A DNA stretch of 64,000 nt, taken from NCBI RefSeq assembly GCF_018688095.1, contig NZ_CP061311.1:124001-188000 (forward strand). The letters are read 5' to 3'. Positions 26,385-36,540 of the stretch are shown in pieces. Both the position numbers and the translations under genes were made by a program. Each line of letters opens with the position of its first letter. The stretch's first letter is position 1. Source of the DNA: Polynucleobacter sp. AP-Titi-500A-B4. Its GTDB lineage: Bacteria; Pseudomonadota; Gammaproteobacteria; Burkholderiales; Burkholderiaceae. The notes beneath the pieces are model-generated. The model ran no database searches, had not been told where the DNA came from, and saw only the letters and a program-made list of their open reading frames with translations.

Positions 26385-26647
26385 ATCGCGCCACCTTAAC
26401 TTTACTAGCCTTATTGTTGATCTGTGCCTTGTCCTTAGTAGCAGCACAACAACGCGCTCGCAAATTATTTATTGCTCAAGAACGTGCGCAAATTGAAGAG
26501 CGCAAATTAAATCAAGAGTGGTTACGCTTGGAGTATGAGCAGCGTAATCTTTCAAAGTCTGCGCGAATTCGTGATGTAGCGCGCAATCAACTGCGAATGG
26601 TCCCGATCTCTCCCGAACGTACTTTGTACTTGAAGGAGGCTCAATGA
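26381..26647 (+). CDS. ftsL: Cell division protein FtsL
   Basis: 88 aa. One transmembrane helix near the N-terminus (LTLLALLLICALSLVAAQ) is followed by a periplasmic helix rich in Glu, Arg and Leu that forms the coiled coil with FtsB. Part of the FtsQLB complex that activates FtsWI. Identified by size, topology and position between rsmH and ftsI; it overlaps both by 4 bp. Confidence 0.93.
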   Translation: MNRATLTLLALLLICALSLVAAQQRARKLFIAQERAQIEERKLNQEWLRLEYEQRNLSKSARIRDVARNQLRMVPISPERTLYLKEAQ

Positions 26648-28416
26648 GGCCAGTTGGTTTTTCGACAACGCCAAATTTAGTATTGCGTCTGCCAATGTGG
26701 CGGTCACGCCTCATGTTGTTCCTCTTATTTTTTGTTTTCATGCTGCTGTTGCTTCGCGCATTCTGGATCCAGGGTCCGGGGAATGCATTTTATGAAGCCA
26801 AAGGGGTGCGTGGTACGCAACGTGAGTTGGAGTTGCCTGCTAGCCGTGGAAAAATTTTGGACCGCAATGGTCAAGTGATCGCAACTAGTCTTGAGGCTAA
26901 GTCGATCATTGCTTATAACGATACCGTTCCTGATGATTTGGCAGCTGATAAGGTGCAAAAGCTTGCCAGCCTATTGCAAATGAGCGAAGCAGATCTGCGT
27001 AAAAAATTGAAAGAAGAGCGCAAGCAGATTTTCTTGAAGCGTCAAGTGGATCCAGTGATCGCTCAACAAATCAAGCAATTAGAAATTCCAGGCATTGGTC
27101 TAAATAATGAATATCGCCGCTTCTACCCAGAAGGTGAAGCGATGGCCCACGTTGTGGGCTTTACCAACGTTAACGATAAGGGCCAAGAGGGCATGGAACT
27201 TTCTAGAGAGAAAGATCTTGCTGCTCACCCTGGCCAAAGACGTGTTGTGATAGATCGTCTTGGCCGCGTCGTCGAGGATATTGCCATTGAGCAGCTTCCA
27301 CAAAATGGCAAGGATTTACAGCTCTCTATTGATAGCAAGATTCAATTCCTCGCTTATAACGCAGTGAAGAATGCGGTTGAGCAACATCATGCAAAAGCCG
27401 GTGGCGCAGTAGTGTTAGATACACAGACTGGCGAAATTCTGGCTCTAGCAAATTACCCAAGCTATAACCCCAATGATCGTAAATATTTAAGCGGTGAACA
27501 ATTGCGCAACCGTGTATTGACGGATACGTTTGAGCCTGGCTCCACAATGAAGCCACTCACAGTGGCAATCGCATTAGAAAAGGGCGCAGTGACGCCAAAT
27601 TTAAATATGGTGATTGGTGCTAAGTATCTTGTTGGCCCTAAGCCTATTACAGATACGCATCCTTATGGTAGTTTGACAGTTGCTGAAGTGATTCAGAAGT
27701 CTAGCAATATCGGTACCGCAAAAATTGCGATGAATAATCTTTCTGCAGAAGAGATGTGGGACTTTTATACCGCTGTTGGATTGGGGCAGGCGCCAAAAAT
27801 TGGCTTCCCTGGTGCAGTTGCTGGCACCGTTCACCCATTTAAGAAATGGATGCCAACTGATCAAGCGCGCATTGCATTTGGCTATGGTATCTCCGCATCT
27901 TTATTTCAAGTGGCGCGTGCTTATACCGTCTTTGCGCGCGATGGCGAGTTAGTGCCCCTAACAATTGAACGTAGCCCTGAATTTAAGCCTGGCACAAGAG
28001 TGCTTTCTGCCAAGACCGCTATTGAAATGCGCGAAATGTTGGAGACCGTAACGCAGCCAGGCGGTACTGCAATTAAAGCCCAGTCTGAGGGATATCGCGT
28101 CGGCGGTAAAACAGGAACTGCTCATAAATTAGTTGGCAAAGGATATGGCAATAAGTATCGTGCCTACTTCGCAGGATTGGCTCCCATTAGTGCGCCACGA
28201 ATTGTGGTGGCAGTCATGATCGATGAGCCAACCGGCGGAAGTCACTACGGCGGTGATGTAGCGGCGCCTGTATTTTCAACGATCGTTGGCGAGACTTTGA
28301 GAACGCTCAATGTGCTCCCTGACAACAAAGTGAAGCAAATGGTTCTTGACGATAAGAGCCCTGGAGAAATTCGTACTGCAAATGCGCAGACACAGCATGT
28401 GGTTTTGAAAAGATGA
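26644..28416 (+). CDS. ftsI: Septal peptidoglycan transpeptidase FtsI (PBP3)
   Basis: 590 aa. An N-terminal membrane anchor (about residues 20-38) precedes the class B PBP dimerisation domain with ASRGKILDRNG. The transpeptidase domain has Ser300 in STMK, SSN at 353-355 and KTG at 489-491. It crosslinks septal peptidoglycan with FtsW as partner glycosyltransferase. Overlaps ftsL and murE by 4 bp each. Confidence 0.97.
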   Translation: MRPVGFSTTPNLVLRLPMWRSRLMLFLLFFVFMLLLLRAFWIQGPGNAFYEAKGVRGTQRELELPASRGKILDRNGQVIATSLEAKSIIAYNDTVPDDLAADKVQKLASLLQMSEADLRKKLKEERKQIFLKRQVDPVIAQQIKQLEIPGIGLNNEYRRFYPEGEAMAHVVGFTNVNDKGQEGMELSREKDLAAHPGQRRVVIDRLGRVVEDIAIEQLPQNGKDLQLSIDSKIQFLAYNAVKNAVEQHHAKAGGAVVLDTQTGEILALANYPSYNPNDRKYLSGEQLRNRVLTDTFEPGSTMKPLTVAIALEKGAVTPNLNMVIGAKYLVGPKPITDTHPYGSLTVAEVIQKSSNIGTAKIAMNNLSAEEMWDFYTAVGLGQAPKIGFPGAVAGTVHPFKKWMPTDQARIAFGYGISASLFQVARAYTVFARDGELVPLTIERSPEFKPGTRVLSAKTAIEMREMLETVTQPGGTAIKAQSEGYRVGGKTGTAHKLVGKGYGNKYRAYFAGLAPISAPRIVVAVMIDEPTGGSHYGGDVAAPVFSTIVGETLRTLNVLPDNKVKQMVLDDKSPGEIRTANAQTQHVVLKR

Positions 28417-29963
28417 GGGTGGCATTGAATATAGAACCCAATCATTTGATTGACCACCTTCGCTCCTTAGCAAATTCGTCTGCTAAAGTGAGTGCGGACA
28501 GTCGCCAGATACAGTCTGGCGATATCTTTTTCGCATATCCAGTCGGACATGGAAATGCACTGCGAGATGGACGCCAGTTTATTGATGCTGCCCTTCAAAA
28601 TGGAGCAGCGGCAGTAGTATTTGATCCAGTTGGGTTAGGTACTAAATATTTAGATCATCCCCAATGTTTTGCTGTTGAAAATCTTGCAGAAAAGGTAGGC
28701 AAGCTTTGTGCTGATTGGTATGGCAAGCCGAGCAAGCAGTTACATATGATTGGAGTAACTGGTACTAACGGTAAAACCAGTATTACTCAGTGGTTGGCTA
28801 AAGCATTGGATCAACCAAGTCATCGAACAGCAGTGCTAGGTACATTAGGTACAGGATTTCCTGGTGCTCTAGAAAAAACTGGCTACACAACTCCAGATGC
28901 ACCGAAGTTACAGACTCAGCTAAAAGAGTTATTAGATGCTGGCGCTAAACAAGTGGCAATGGAAGTGTCCTCTCATGCATTGCATCAAGAGCGCGTTGCC
29001 GGTACTACATTTCAGTGTGCAGTATTTACGAATTTGACCCAAGATCATTTGGACTATCACGGAACTATGGCCAACTACGCTGAGGCAAAGGCGAAGTTAT
29101 TTAAACAGCCAGGCCTAGTGCATGCTGTAGTGAATTTAGATGACTCCTTTGGTCGTGAGCTGACAATGAATCTTTTAGCTAGAGAAGGGTTAAAAGTTTG
29201 GGCTTATGCATTAAATCCATCTGCATTCAAAGGCTTTGAAAAATTTGGCGACCGTCTAAACCGCATCTATGCGACAGAAAGCGTTCTCAATAACGCTGGA
29301 TATGATTCTGTATTCACATACGAAGGTGTAGGCGCACATTCTCTACATATCCCTTTACTTGGTGAGTTCAATTTAAGCAATGCACTTGCTGTTTGGACAA
29401 CGTTGTTGACGCAAGACTTTACTGGTGATGAAGCCAGTAAAAAAGTGAGTCAACTGCAGCCAGTAATCGGACGTATGGAGCTGGTTCCATTAGGTAAGAA
29501 CCTAAAATCTGAAGGCCCTTTGGCAGTAGTTGACTATGCACACACACCAGATGCATTGCAAAAGACATTACAAGCATTGCGTCCAATTGCGCAGCAACGT
29601 GGCGGCAAGTTATGGTGTGTATTTGGTTGTGGCGGTGATCGTGATAGTGGCAAGCGTCCTCAAATGGGTGCGGCTGCTACCAATTTTGCAGATCAAATCA
29701 TTATTACCAGCGATAACCCGCGCTCCGAAGATCCAAATGTGATTATGGAAATGATTCGCAGGGGGATTCAGTCGTCCGGTGCAAATGTACAAGTGATTGC
29801 AGATCGTGCGGCAGCAATCATGGCCGCCATTAGACATGCGGATCCGAGAGATATTGTTCTTGTTGCTGGCAAAGGCCATGAGACCGCCCAGGAAATTAAG
29901 GGCAAGAGTTTTGATTTTTCCGATCAAGAGCATATTCGCTTGGCTGCGGGAGGTAATGTCTGA
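28413..29963 (+). CDS. murE: UDP-MurNAc-tripeptide synthetase (meso-DAP adding)
   Basis: 516 aa Mur ligase. P-loop GVTGTNGKTS near residue 115, carbamylated-Lys region and C-terminal domain with DNPR (in TSDNPRSEDP), the motif that selects meso-diaminopimelate. It adds residue three of the stem peptide. ATGA overlap with ftsI; its last base is the first of the murF ATG. Confidence 0.97.
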   Translation: MRVALNIEPNHLIDHLRSLANSSAKVSADSRQIQSGDIFFAYPVGHGNALRDGRQFIDAALQNGAAAVVFDPVGLGTKYLDHPQCFAVENLAEKVGKLCADWYGKPSKQLHMIGVTGTNGKTSITQWLAKALDQPSHRTAVLGTLGTGFPGALEKTGYTTPDAPKLQTQLKELLDAGAKQVAMEVSSHALHQERVAGTTFQCAVFTNLTQDHLDYHGTMANYAEAKAKLFKQPGLVHAVVNLDDSFGRELTMNLLAREGLKVWAYALNPSAFKGFEKFGDRLNRIYATESVLNNAGYDSVFTYEGVGAHSLHIPLLGEFNLSNALAVWTTLLTQDFTGDEASKKVSQLQPVIGRMELVPLGKNLKSEGPLAVVDYAHTPDALQKTLQALRPIAQQRGGKLWCVFGCGGDRDSGKRPQMGAAATNFADQIIITSDNPRSEDPNVIMEMIRRGIQSSGANVQVIADRAAAIMAAIRHADPRDIVLVAGKGHETAQEIKGKSFDFSDQEHIRLAAGGNV

Positions 29964-31405
29964 TGTCAATGATGACCCTCGCACAAGTGCACACCATGTT
30001 GCCTGGAAGCAAGTTGATAAATGTTTCTGATGAGGCTGCAAAAATGATAGTGCTATCTAGGGTTGGCACAGATAGTCGCCAAATCGATGCTGGTGAACTA
30101 TTTGTGGCTTTATCAGGCGAGCGCTTTGATGCCCACGACTTCTTGATTGATGTCGCCAAGTCTGGTGCAGGCGCCGCCTTGATTAGTAATGCTGAGCAGT
30201 GTCCAACAAATTTACCAGCAGTATGTATTGCTGACACTCGTGTTGGCCTGGGCAATCTAGCGAAAGCATGGCGTGCAAATTATGAAATTCCTTTGGCGCT
30301 GGTGACTGGAAGCAATGGCAAGACTACTGTTAAAGAGATGATTGCCTCTATCTTCAAAGCTGCAGCAGGTGAAGCTCACACCTTGGTTACTAAAGGCAAT
30401 TTGAATAATGAGATTGGCTTACCGCTGACCTTATTGAAACTTCGCGCTACTGATCGTCTTGCGGTTGTTGAGTTAGGAATGAATCATCCTGGTGAGACTG
30501 CACAGCTAGCAGCCATTGCACAAGCAAATATTGCTCTTATCAATAACGCACAACGCGAGCATCAAGAATTTATGGCAACGGTTGCTGCAGTTGCTGAGGA
30601 GCATGCTGATGTCATTCGCGCATTACCGAAAGATGGTATTGCTGTATTCCCTGCAGAGTCTGAGTTTACGTCTGTGTGGCGAGAAGCTGCAGGCGCAAGA
30701 AAAGTCATGGACTTTGCGCTGTTGTCAGCTCAATCAAACGCCAATGCCGCAGTAAAAGGACGTTTATTAAGCAACGGTTTGGTAGAAGTGATCGCCGATC
30801 TTGGAACAATTGAGATTCAGCTAAATACTCTTGGTAGTCATAATGTTCGTAATGCATTAGCAGCAAGCGCTGTGGCATTAGCTGCAGGCATTAGTCTTGA
30901 AAAAATTAAGCAAGGTCTTGAGTCGTTTGCACCAGTAAATGGACGCATGCAAGCCAAAAAGATCGATCCTAATCACACCCTCATTGATGATAGTTATAAC
31001 GCTAATCCAGATTCTGTTCGGGCCGCTATTGATGCGCTCAAACAGTCTGGAAATCTCTCTTGGTTGATTCTGGGTGACATGGGCGAAGTCGGCAACCAAG
31101 GGCCTGAGTTTCATCGTGAAGTTGGTGCATATGCAGCTGAGCAAGGGGTTGCTAAATTATTTGCACTTGGTGAGCAATGTCAATTCGCAATCAAGGGTTT
31201 TGACGGTGTTACAAAAACCACTCCATCATCAAAAGCCATGCACTTTTCTGATATGGATAGTTTGATTGTCCAGTTACGAGATGCATTACATGCGCAGTCA
31301 ACCGGCAGCAATCAGCATCTCAATATTTTGGTTAAAGGTTCACGATTTATGCGCATGGAGCGTGTAGTGCAAGCCTTGTTAGAGGAGGCTAAAACATGCT
31401 CTTAA
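29963..31405 (+). CDS. murF: UDP-MurNAc-pentapeptide synthetase (D-Ala-D-Ala adding)
   Basis: 480 aa Mur ligase with VTGSNGKTTVKEM P-loop, ELGMNHPGE and DDSYNANPDS signatures of MurF. It adds D-Ala-D-Ala to the tripeptide. Starts inside the murE stop and overlaps mraY by 10 bp. Confidence 0.97.
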   Translation: MSMMTLAQVHTMLPGSKLINVSDEAAKMIVLSRVGTDSRQIDAGELFVALSGERFDAHDFLIDVAKSGAGAALISNAEQCPTNLPAVCIADTRVGLGNLAKAWRANYEIPLALVTGSNGKTTVKEMIASIFKAAAGEAHTLVTKGNLNNEIGLPLTLLKLRATDRLAVVELGMNHPGETAQLAAIAQANIALINNAQREHQEFMATVAAVAEEHADVIRALPKDGIAVFPAESEFTSVWREAAGARKVMDFALLSAQSNANAAVKGRLLSNGLVEVIADLGTIEIQLNTLGSHNVRNALAASAVALAAGISLEKIKQGLESFAPVNGRMQAKKIDPNHTLIDDSYNANPDSVRAAIDALKQSGNLSWLILGDMGEVGNQGPEFHREVGAYAAEQGVAKLFALGEQCQFAIKGFDGVTKTTPSSKAMHFSDMDSLIVQLRDALHAQSTGSNQHLNILVKGSRFMRMERVVQALLEEAKTCS

Positions 31406-32565
31406 TTTTGGCGCAATGGTTGCAGGATGATTTCGGATTCTTCCGAGTCTTTAACTACATCACCTTTAGGGCGGTGATGGCTACGGTTACTGCATTACTG
31501 ATTGGTTTGGCTGCTGGCCCCTGGGTGATTCGTAAGTTAACAGCATTAAAAATGGGGCAGGCTGTCCGTACTGATGGTCCACAAACCCATTTAGTGAAAT
31601 CAGGTACGCCAACGATGGGTGGAGTATTAATTCTGATTGGCATTTTTGTTTCTTGCATGTTGTGGGCAGATCTGAGTAATCGCTTTATTTGGATTGTGAT
31701 GATTGTGACCTTTGGATTTGGGGCGGTAGGTTGGGTTGATGACTACCGCAAGGTTGCTCGTAAAGATCCTAAGGGGATGGCATCAAGAGAAAAATTCTTT
31801 TGGCAAACATTGATTGGTTTATTTGCTGCTATTTACTTGGCATTTTCAGTCTCTGAGGTTAATAACCTTAAGGTGCTACAACTATTTTATGAATGGGTAA
31901 AGAGTGGCTTTGCCTTAGATCTTCCTGCGAAAACAAATTTGTTATTGCCTTTCATAAAAGAGGTGAGCTATCCATTGGGGATGATGGGTTTCATCATCTT
32001 GAGTTATTTAGTCATTGTTGGTAGTAGCAATGCAGTCAATTTGACTGATGGCCTAGATGGTTTGGTGATCATGCCGGTCATTTTGGTTGGCGCTGCATTG
32101 GGCGCGTTTGCCTATGTGATGGGTAATGCAATCTACGCTAAATACTTACTCTTTCCATATATTCCTGGCGCCGGTGAGCTATTAATTTTCTGTGGTGCTA
32201 TGGGTGGTGCTGGCTTAGCTTTTCTTTGGTACAACGCGCACCCAGCTCAAGTATTTATGGGTGATGTAGGTGCGCTTGCATTAGGCGGTGCCCTGGGAAC
32301 GATTGCAGTGATTGTGCGCCAAGAGATTGTTCTCTTTGTGATGGGCGGCATCTTTGTTGCTGAAACGCTTTCAGTGATGCTGCAAGTATTTTGGTTCAAG
32401 CTCACTAAAAAACATTTTGGTGAGGGGCGTCGTATTTTCCGCATGGCTCCCTTGCATCATCACTTTGAATTAGGTGGTTGGAAAGAAACACAAGTGGTGG
32501 TTCGTTTTTGGATCATCACGATCCTCTTGGTATTAATTGGTTTATCAAGTCTGAAATTAAGGTGA
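31396..32565 (+). CDS. mraY: Phospho-N-acetylmuramoyl-pentapeptide transferase
   Basis: 389 aa, ten-helix membrane enzyme. Catalytic aspartates in GWVDDYRKV and NLTDGLDGL, and the HHH-type loop in PLHHHFELGGW. It transfers phospho-MurNAc-pentapeptide to undecaprenyl phosphate to make lipid I. Overlaps murF. Confidence 0.97.
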   Translation: MLLILAQWLQDDFGFFRVFNYITFRAVMATVTALLIGLAAGPWVIRKLTALKMGQAVRTDGPQTHLVKSGTPTMGGVLILIGIFVSCMLWADLSNRFIWIVMIVTFGFGAVGWVDDYRKVARKDPKGMASREKFFWQTLIGLFAAIYLAFSVSEVNNLKVLQLFYEWVKSGFALDLPAKTNLLLPFIKEVSYPLGMMGFIILSYLVIVGSSNAVNLTDGLDGLVIMPVILVGAALGAFAYVMGNAIYAKYLLFPYIPGAGELLIFCGAMGGAGLAFLWYNAHPAQVFMGDVGALALGGALGTIAVIVRQEIVLFVMGGIFVAETLSVMLQVFWFKLTKKHFGEGRRIFRMAPLHHHFELGGWKETQVVVRFWIITILLVLIGLSSLKLR

Positions 32566-32579
32566 ACCATAGAGTAAAT

Positions 32580-34202
32580 ATGCTGACTTTAGAAAATCCT
32601 TTTGCTAACCCTACTGCTGTAGCCGATACTGGCTATACAGCCCCACATCGTTTTTTGATTATGGGCCTAGGTGAGTCCGGCGTTGCGATGGCAAAGTGGT
32701 GCTTGCGCAATGGTGCAGCAGTGCGCTTGGTTGATACACGTGAGCGATCACAATTTTCAGAGCGTCAATTAGCATGGCTTGCAGAGTTAGAGTTCGCTGG
32801 TTTGAAAGACGCGCAGTTTGGTCCCTTAAGCGATGAGTTGCTCACCGACATTGATGTGATTGGTATTAGTCCTGGACTCTCACCACTTCAAGAGCCAACA
32901 GAGTCATTCTTAGTTAAGGCTCGCAAAGCAAGGGTAGACGTTTGGAGCGAAATTGAATTCTTTGCTCGTGCAATCGCCGCTATGTCACGTATGGCAGATG
33001 CAAGGCAATCTAGCTACGCTACATCTGTATTGGCTGTGACTGGCACGAATGGAAAAACAACAACGACTGCATTAACAGGTCAGTTATGTGAGCGAGCTGG
33101 CAAGAAGGTGGCAGTTGCTGGAAATATTAGCCCTGCAGCACTCGATAAACTCATGACCTGCTTAGAGGGTGCTGATCAAGTTGAAGACATGCCAGATATT
33201 TGGGTGCTAGAGCTTTCTAGCTTCCAGTTGGTGTACACCTACTCTTTAAATGCAACTGCCGCGACGGTTCTAAATATCTCCCAAGATCATTTAGATTGGC
33301 ATGGCGACATGTCTGCCTATGCAGAAGCTAAAGCCAAAATATTTGGCGCTGATACTGTATGTATTCTGAATCGCGACGATCCAGTAGTCATGAGCTTGTT
33401 AAATGATGAGCAAAAAGCACAGAGGGTAATGATGACTTTTGGCTCAAACCGCCCTGACGAGCAAGGTGCTTTTGGTATTGAGCATGATTTACGTGCAGGT
33501 GGAATTGATTGGTTAGTGTGGGCCGAGGTCGATGAAGACGTTGAACCCAAGCCGAAGCGTCGTCGCAAGTCTGCGGCGCTTGAAGAAGATGAGCCATTAC
33601 GTCTAAAGCGTTTGATTCCGGCAGATGCGTTACGTATTCGTGGCCGTCATAACGCATTAAATGCGCTCGCAGCCCTTGCTTTAGCACGCGCTGCCAATTT
33701 ACCAATGAATATATTGCTTCATGGTTTGCGTGATTACCATGGAGAACCTCATCGAGTACAAAGCATTGCGATAGTGAATGATGTTGAGTATGTGGATGAC
33801 AGCAAAGGCACGAACGTAGGGGCTACAGTTGCTGCTTTAAACGGTTTAGGCAATAACGAAGCTGGTAAAAGAATTTGGTTGATTGCAGGTGGCGATGGTA
33901 AGGGTCAAGACTTTAGTCCATTACGTGAGCCTGCCTTACGCTTTGTAAAAGGCGTCTTTCTCATTGGTAAAGATGGAGAAAGGATTGCCGAGGCAATGGG
34001 TAGCGACATTTCTTGTACTAATAGCGGCAATTTACAGGCTGCAGTTCAGGCAGCTGCAGCCCAAGCTGTCTCAGGCGATTTAGTTCTACTGTCACCAGCT
34101 TGTGCAAGCTTAGATCAATTCCGCGATTACAAAGAACGTGCACAGGTATTTATATCAGAGGTTGAAGAATTAGGAATGCGCTTTGAAGGAGTTCAGGCAT
34201 GA
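32580..34202 (+). CDS. murD: UDP-MurNAc-L-Ala:D-Glu ligase
   Basis: 540 aa from the ATG at 32580, 14 bp after mraY; an earlier in-frame start would lie inside mraY. P-loop VTGTNGKTTTTAL, DHLDWHGDM and GGDGKGQDF signatures of MurD. It is about 100 residues longer than E. coli MurD (438). One visible cause is a charged insert at about residues 314-345 with a PKPKRRRK basic block flanked by acidic runs; another is a longer loop before the P-loop. Overlaps ftsW by 4 bp. Confidence 0.96.
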   Translation: MLTLENPFANPTAVADTGYTAPHRFLIMGLGESGVAMAKWCLRNGAAVRLVDTRERSQFSERQLAWLAELEFAGLKDAQFGPLSDELLTDIDVIGISPGLSPLQEPTESFLVKARKARVDVWSEIEFFARAIAAMSRMADARQSSYATSVLAVTGTNGKTTTTALTGQLCERAGKKVAVAGNISPAALDKLMTCLEGADQVEDMPDIWVLELSSFQLVYTYSLNATAATVLNISQDHLDWHGDMSAYAEAKAKIFGADTVCILNRDDPVVMSLLNDEQKAQRVMMTFGSNRPDEQGAFGIEHDLRAGGIDWLVWAEVDEDVEPKPKRRRKSAALEEDEPLRLKRLIPADALRIRGRHNALNALAALALARAANLPMNILLHGLRDYHGEPHRVQSIAIVNDVEYVDDSKGTNVGATVAALNGLGNNEAGKRIWLIAGGDGKGQDFSPLREPALRFVKGVFLIGKDGERIAEAMGSDISCTNSGNLQAAVQAAAAQAVSGDLVLLSPACASLDQFRDYKERAQVFISEVEELGMRFEGVQA

Positions 34203-35470
34203 ACTTAAAAGAGAAACTATTTCCAGAAAATCGCCTTGGTTTAGATCGTTTTTGGAATTTTTCCAGAGGTGGCATTGATAACTTCCGCACCGGTTTACGT
34301 GATGCGGTTTCTGGCGTAGAGCAAACTCGTTCACGCATGATGGAATATGACCAGTTATTGGTATGGGCGGTATTGTCGCTAATGTTGATTGGTTTAGTGA
34401 TGGTGTATTCCGCATCCATTACATTGGCGGACGGCCCTAAATACGCCAATTACAGTAGCAACTACTTTTTGATCCGCCATTTGATCTCATTGACGATTGC
34501 CATTGTTGTAGGTATTTGGGCTTTCAAGATCCCGACCAAGGTTTGGGATCGTTATTCACCGGTTATTTTTGGCTTTACCGTCTTATTGCTGATTTTGGTT
34601 TTGATTCCCGGCATTGGAAAAGGTGTTAATGGTGCAAGACGTTGGATACCCCTAGGTGTAATGAATTTTCAACCTTCAGAATTAATGAAATTTGCTGCAG
34701 TGATTTTTGCAGCGAGCTATACGGTGCAACGCCAAGAGTACTTACATTCCTTCTCTAAAGGGATGCTACCGATGGGTATTGCGGTTGCTCTGGTTGGCGG
34801 CCTCTTGATGAAAGAGCCAGATATGGGGGCCTTCGTTGTGGTTGCCTTAATTGCGTTTGGTATTTTGTTTTTAGGTGGTATCAATGCAAAACTGTTTGGT
34901 GGCTTGATTGTGGTCGGATTGCTAAGTGGCGCTGCCATGATTGCTCTTTCGCCATTTCGTCGTGGCCGGATGTTGGCATTCATGGATCCATGGCAAGTAG
35001 ATAACGCAGCTAATAAAGGTTACCAATTGACGCACTCGCTGATGGCCTTTGGTCGAGGCGAATGGTTTGGTACTGGTTTGGGTGGAAGCGTTGAAAAACT
35101 TCACTATCTTCCTGAGGCGCATACCGACTTCATCATGGCAGTGATTGGTGAAGAGCTTGGCTTTGTGGGTGTAGTAGTAATGATTTTCTTGTTCTATTGG
35201 ATCGTACGTCGCGCATTCATTATCGGCCGCACTGCTTTGCAATTGGATCGTAGTTTCGCAGGCCTAGCGGCAAAAGGTGTTGCTATCTGGATTGGTTGGC
35301 AAGCCTTTATCAATATGGGTGTGAACTTAGGTTTACTACCAACAAAAGGCTTAACGCTGCCATTGGTGAGTTATGGCGGCTCTGGAATTTTGATGAATGC
35401 AGTCGCGATTGCGATGCTACTGCGAATTGATTATGAGAATCGCATTCTGATGCGCGGAGGGAAGCTGTGA
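34199..35470 (+). CDS. ftsW: Septal peptidoglycan glycosyltransferase FtsW
   Basis: 423 aa SEDS protein with about ten helices after a hydrophilic N-terminal tail of roughly 50 residues. Signatures include LMVYSAS-type first helix (IGLVMVYSASITL), KGVNGARRWIPLG, EPDMGAF (catalytic Asp region) and GLTLPLVSYGGSG. It polymerises septal glycan together with FtsI. Confidence 0.97.
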   Translation: MNLKEKLFPENRLGLDRFWNFSRGGIDNFRTGLRDAVSGVEQTRSRMMEYDQLLVWAVLSLMLIGLVMVYSASITLADGPKYANYSSNYFLIRHLISLTIAIVVGIWAFKIPTKVWDRYSPVIFGFTVLLLILVLIPGIGKGVNGARRWIPLGVMNFQPSELMKFAAVIFAASYTVQRQEYLHSFSKGMLPMGIAVALVGGLLMKEPDMGAFVVVALIAFGILFLGGINAKLFGGLIVVGLLSGAAMIALSPFRRGRMLAFMDPWQVDNAANKGYQLTHSLMAFGRGEWFGTGLGGSVEKLHYLPEAHTDFIMAVIGEELGFVGVVVMIFLFYWIVRRAFIIGRTALQLDRSFAGLAAKGVAIWIGWQAFINMGVNLGLLPTKGLTLPLVSYGGSGILMNAVAIAMLLRIDYENRILMRGGKL

Positions 35471-36540
35471 CAAAACCCTCAATATTGGTGATGGCTGGTG
35501 GTACTGGCGGGCATATCTTCCCGGGCCTAGCTGTTGCTGAATATTTGCGGATCTGCGGTTGGAATGTTGCATGGTTGGGTAATCAAAGCGGCATGGAGTA
35601 TCGCCTCGTGAAGTCATGTGACTTTCCATTTGAGGCAGTTGACTTTGGTGGTTTGCGTGGCAAAGGACTAAAAGCAAAGCTCTTGCTGCCGATTAATTTG
35701 GCGCGTGCATGCTTTCAGAGTTGGAAGATTATGCGTCGCTTAAAGCCTAGTGTTGTTTTAGGAATGGGCGGTTACATTACTTTCCCTGGTGGTCTGGTAA
35801 CAAAACTCTTGAAGCGACCATTGGTATTGCATGAAGCGAATTCTGTCGCAGGAAGTGCAAATCGTGCGCTAACCAAGATTGCGATGCGGACCTTAACGGG
35901 CTTTCCTAACACCATGGAAAATGCCGAGTGGGTTGGTAACCCTATTCGTGAAGAGTTTGATCACATTCAAAAACCAGAGCTGCGCTATGAACAACGCCAA
36001 GGACCTTTATCTATTTTGGTTGTTGGTGGCAGCTTAGGTGCAGCAGCCTTAAACGAAAACATCCCTGCAGCTTTGGCATTAATTCCAAAAGATGCGCGTC
36101 CTAAGGTAATTCATCAGGCGGGCGATAAGCATTTGCTTGATCTACAAAAACGCTATGCAGAATTTGGTGTTGAAGCAGACATTCGTCCATTCATTGACGA
36201 TATGCCGGCGGCATATGCGCAGGCGGATTTAGTGGTCTGCAGATCTGGCGCCATGACAGTTTCTGAGTTGGCAGCTTGTGGTGTGGCCTCTTGTTTGATT
36301 CCATTTCCACATGCAATTGACGATCATCAAACTGCGAATGCCCAATTTTTGTCAGATGCTGATGCCGCAGTTCTATTGCCACAGCAGTATCTCAATCCTC
36401 AAGACTTGGCTTTGATGATTCAAAACTTCAATCGAAGCGATCTTAAAAAGATGGCGATACGTGCATATGCATTAGCGAAGCCTCATGCAACTCAGCGTGT
36501 TGCTGAGGTATGTGCTGATTGTGCGGGGGTGGGTGTATGA
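35467..36540 (+). CDS. murG: Lipid II synthase (UDP-GlcNAc transferase) MurG
   Basis: 357 aa GT-B enzyme. The N-terminal GGTGGHIFPGLAVAE loop, GMGGYITFPGG, and the donor-site VVGGSLGAAALNE and RSGAMTVSELAACG are present. It adds GlcNAc to lipid I. ATGA overlaps with ftsW and murC. Confidence 0.97.
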   Translation: MTKPSILVMAGGTGGHIFPGLAVAEYLRICGWNVAWLGNQSGMEYRLVKSCDFPFEAVDFGGLRGKGLKAKLLLPINLARACFQSWKIMRRLKPSVVLGMGGYITFPGGLVTKLLKRPLVLHEANSVAGSANRALTKIAMRTLTGFPNTMENAEWVGNPIREEFDHIQKPELRYEQRQGPLSILVVGGSLGAAALNENIPAALALIPKDARPKVIHQAGDKHLLDLQKRYAEFGVEADIRPFIDDMPAAYAQADLVVCRSGAMTVSELAACGVASCLIPFPHAIDDHQTANAQFLSDADAAVLLPQQYLNPQDLALMIQNFNRSDLKKMAIRAYALAKPHATQRVAEVCADCAGVGV

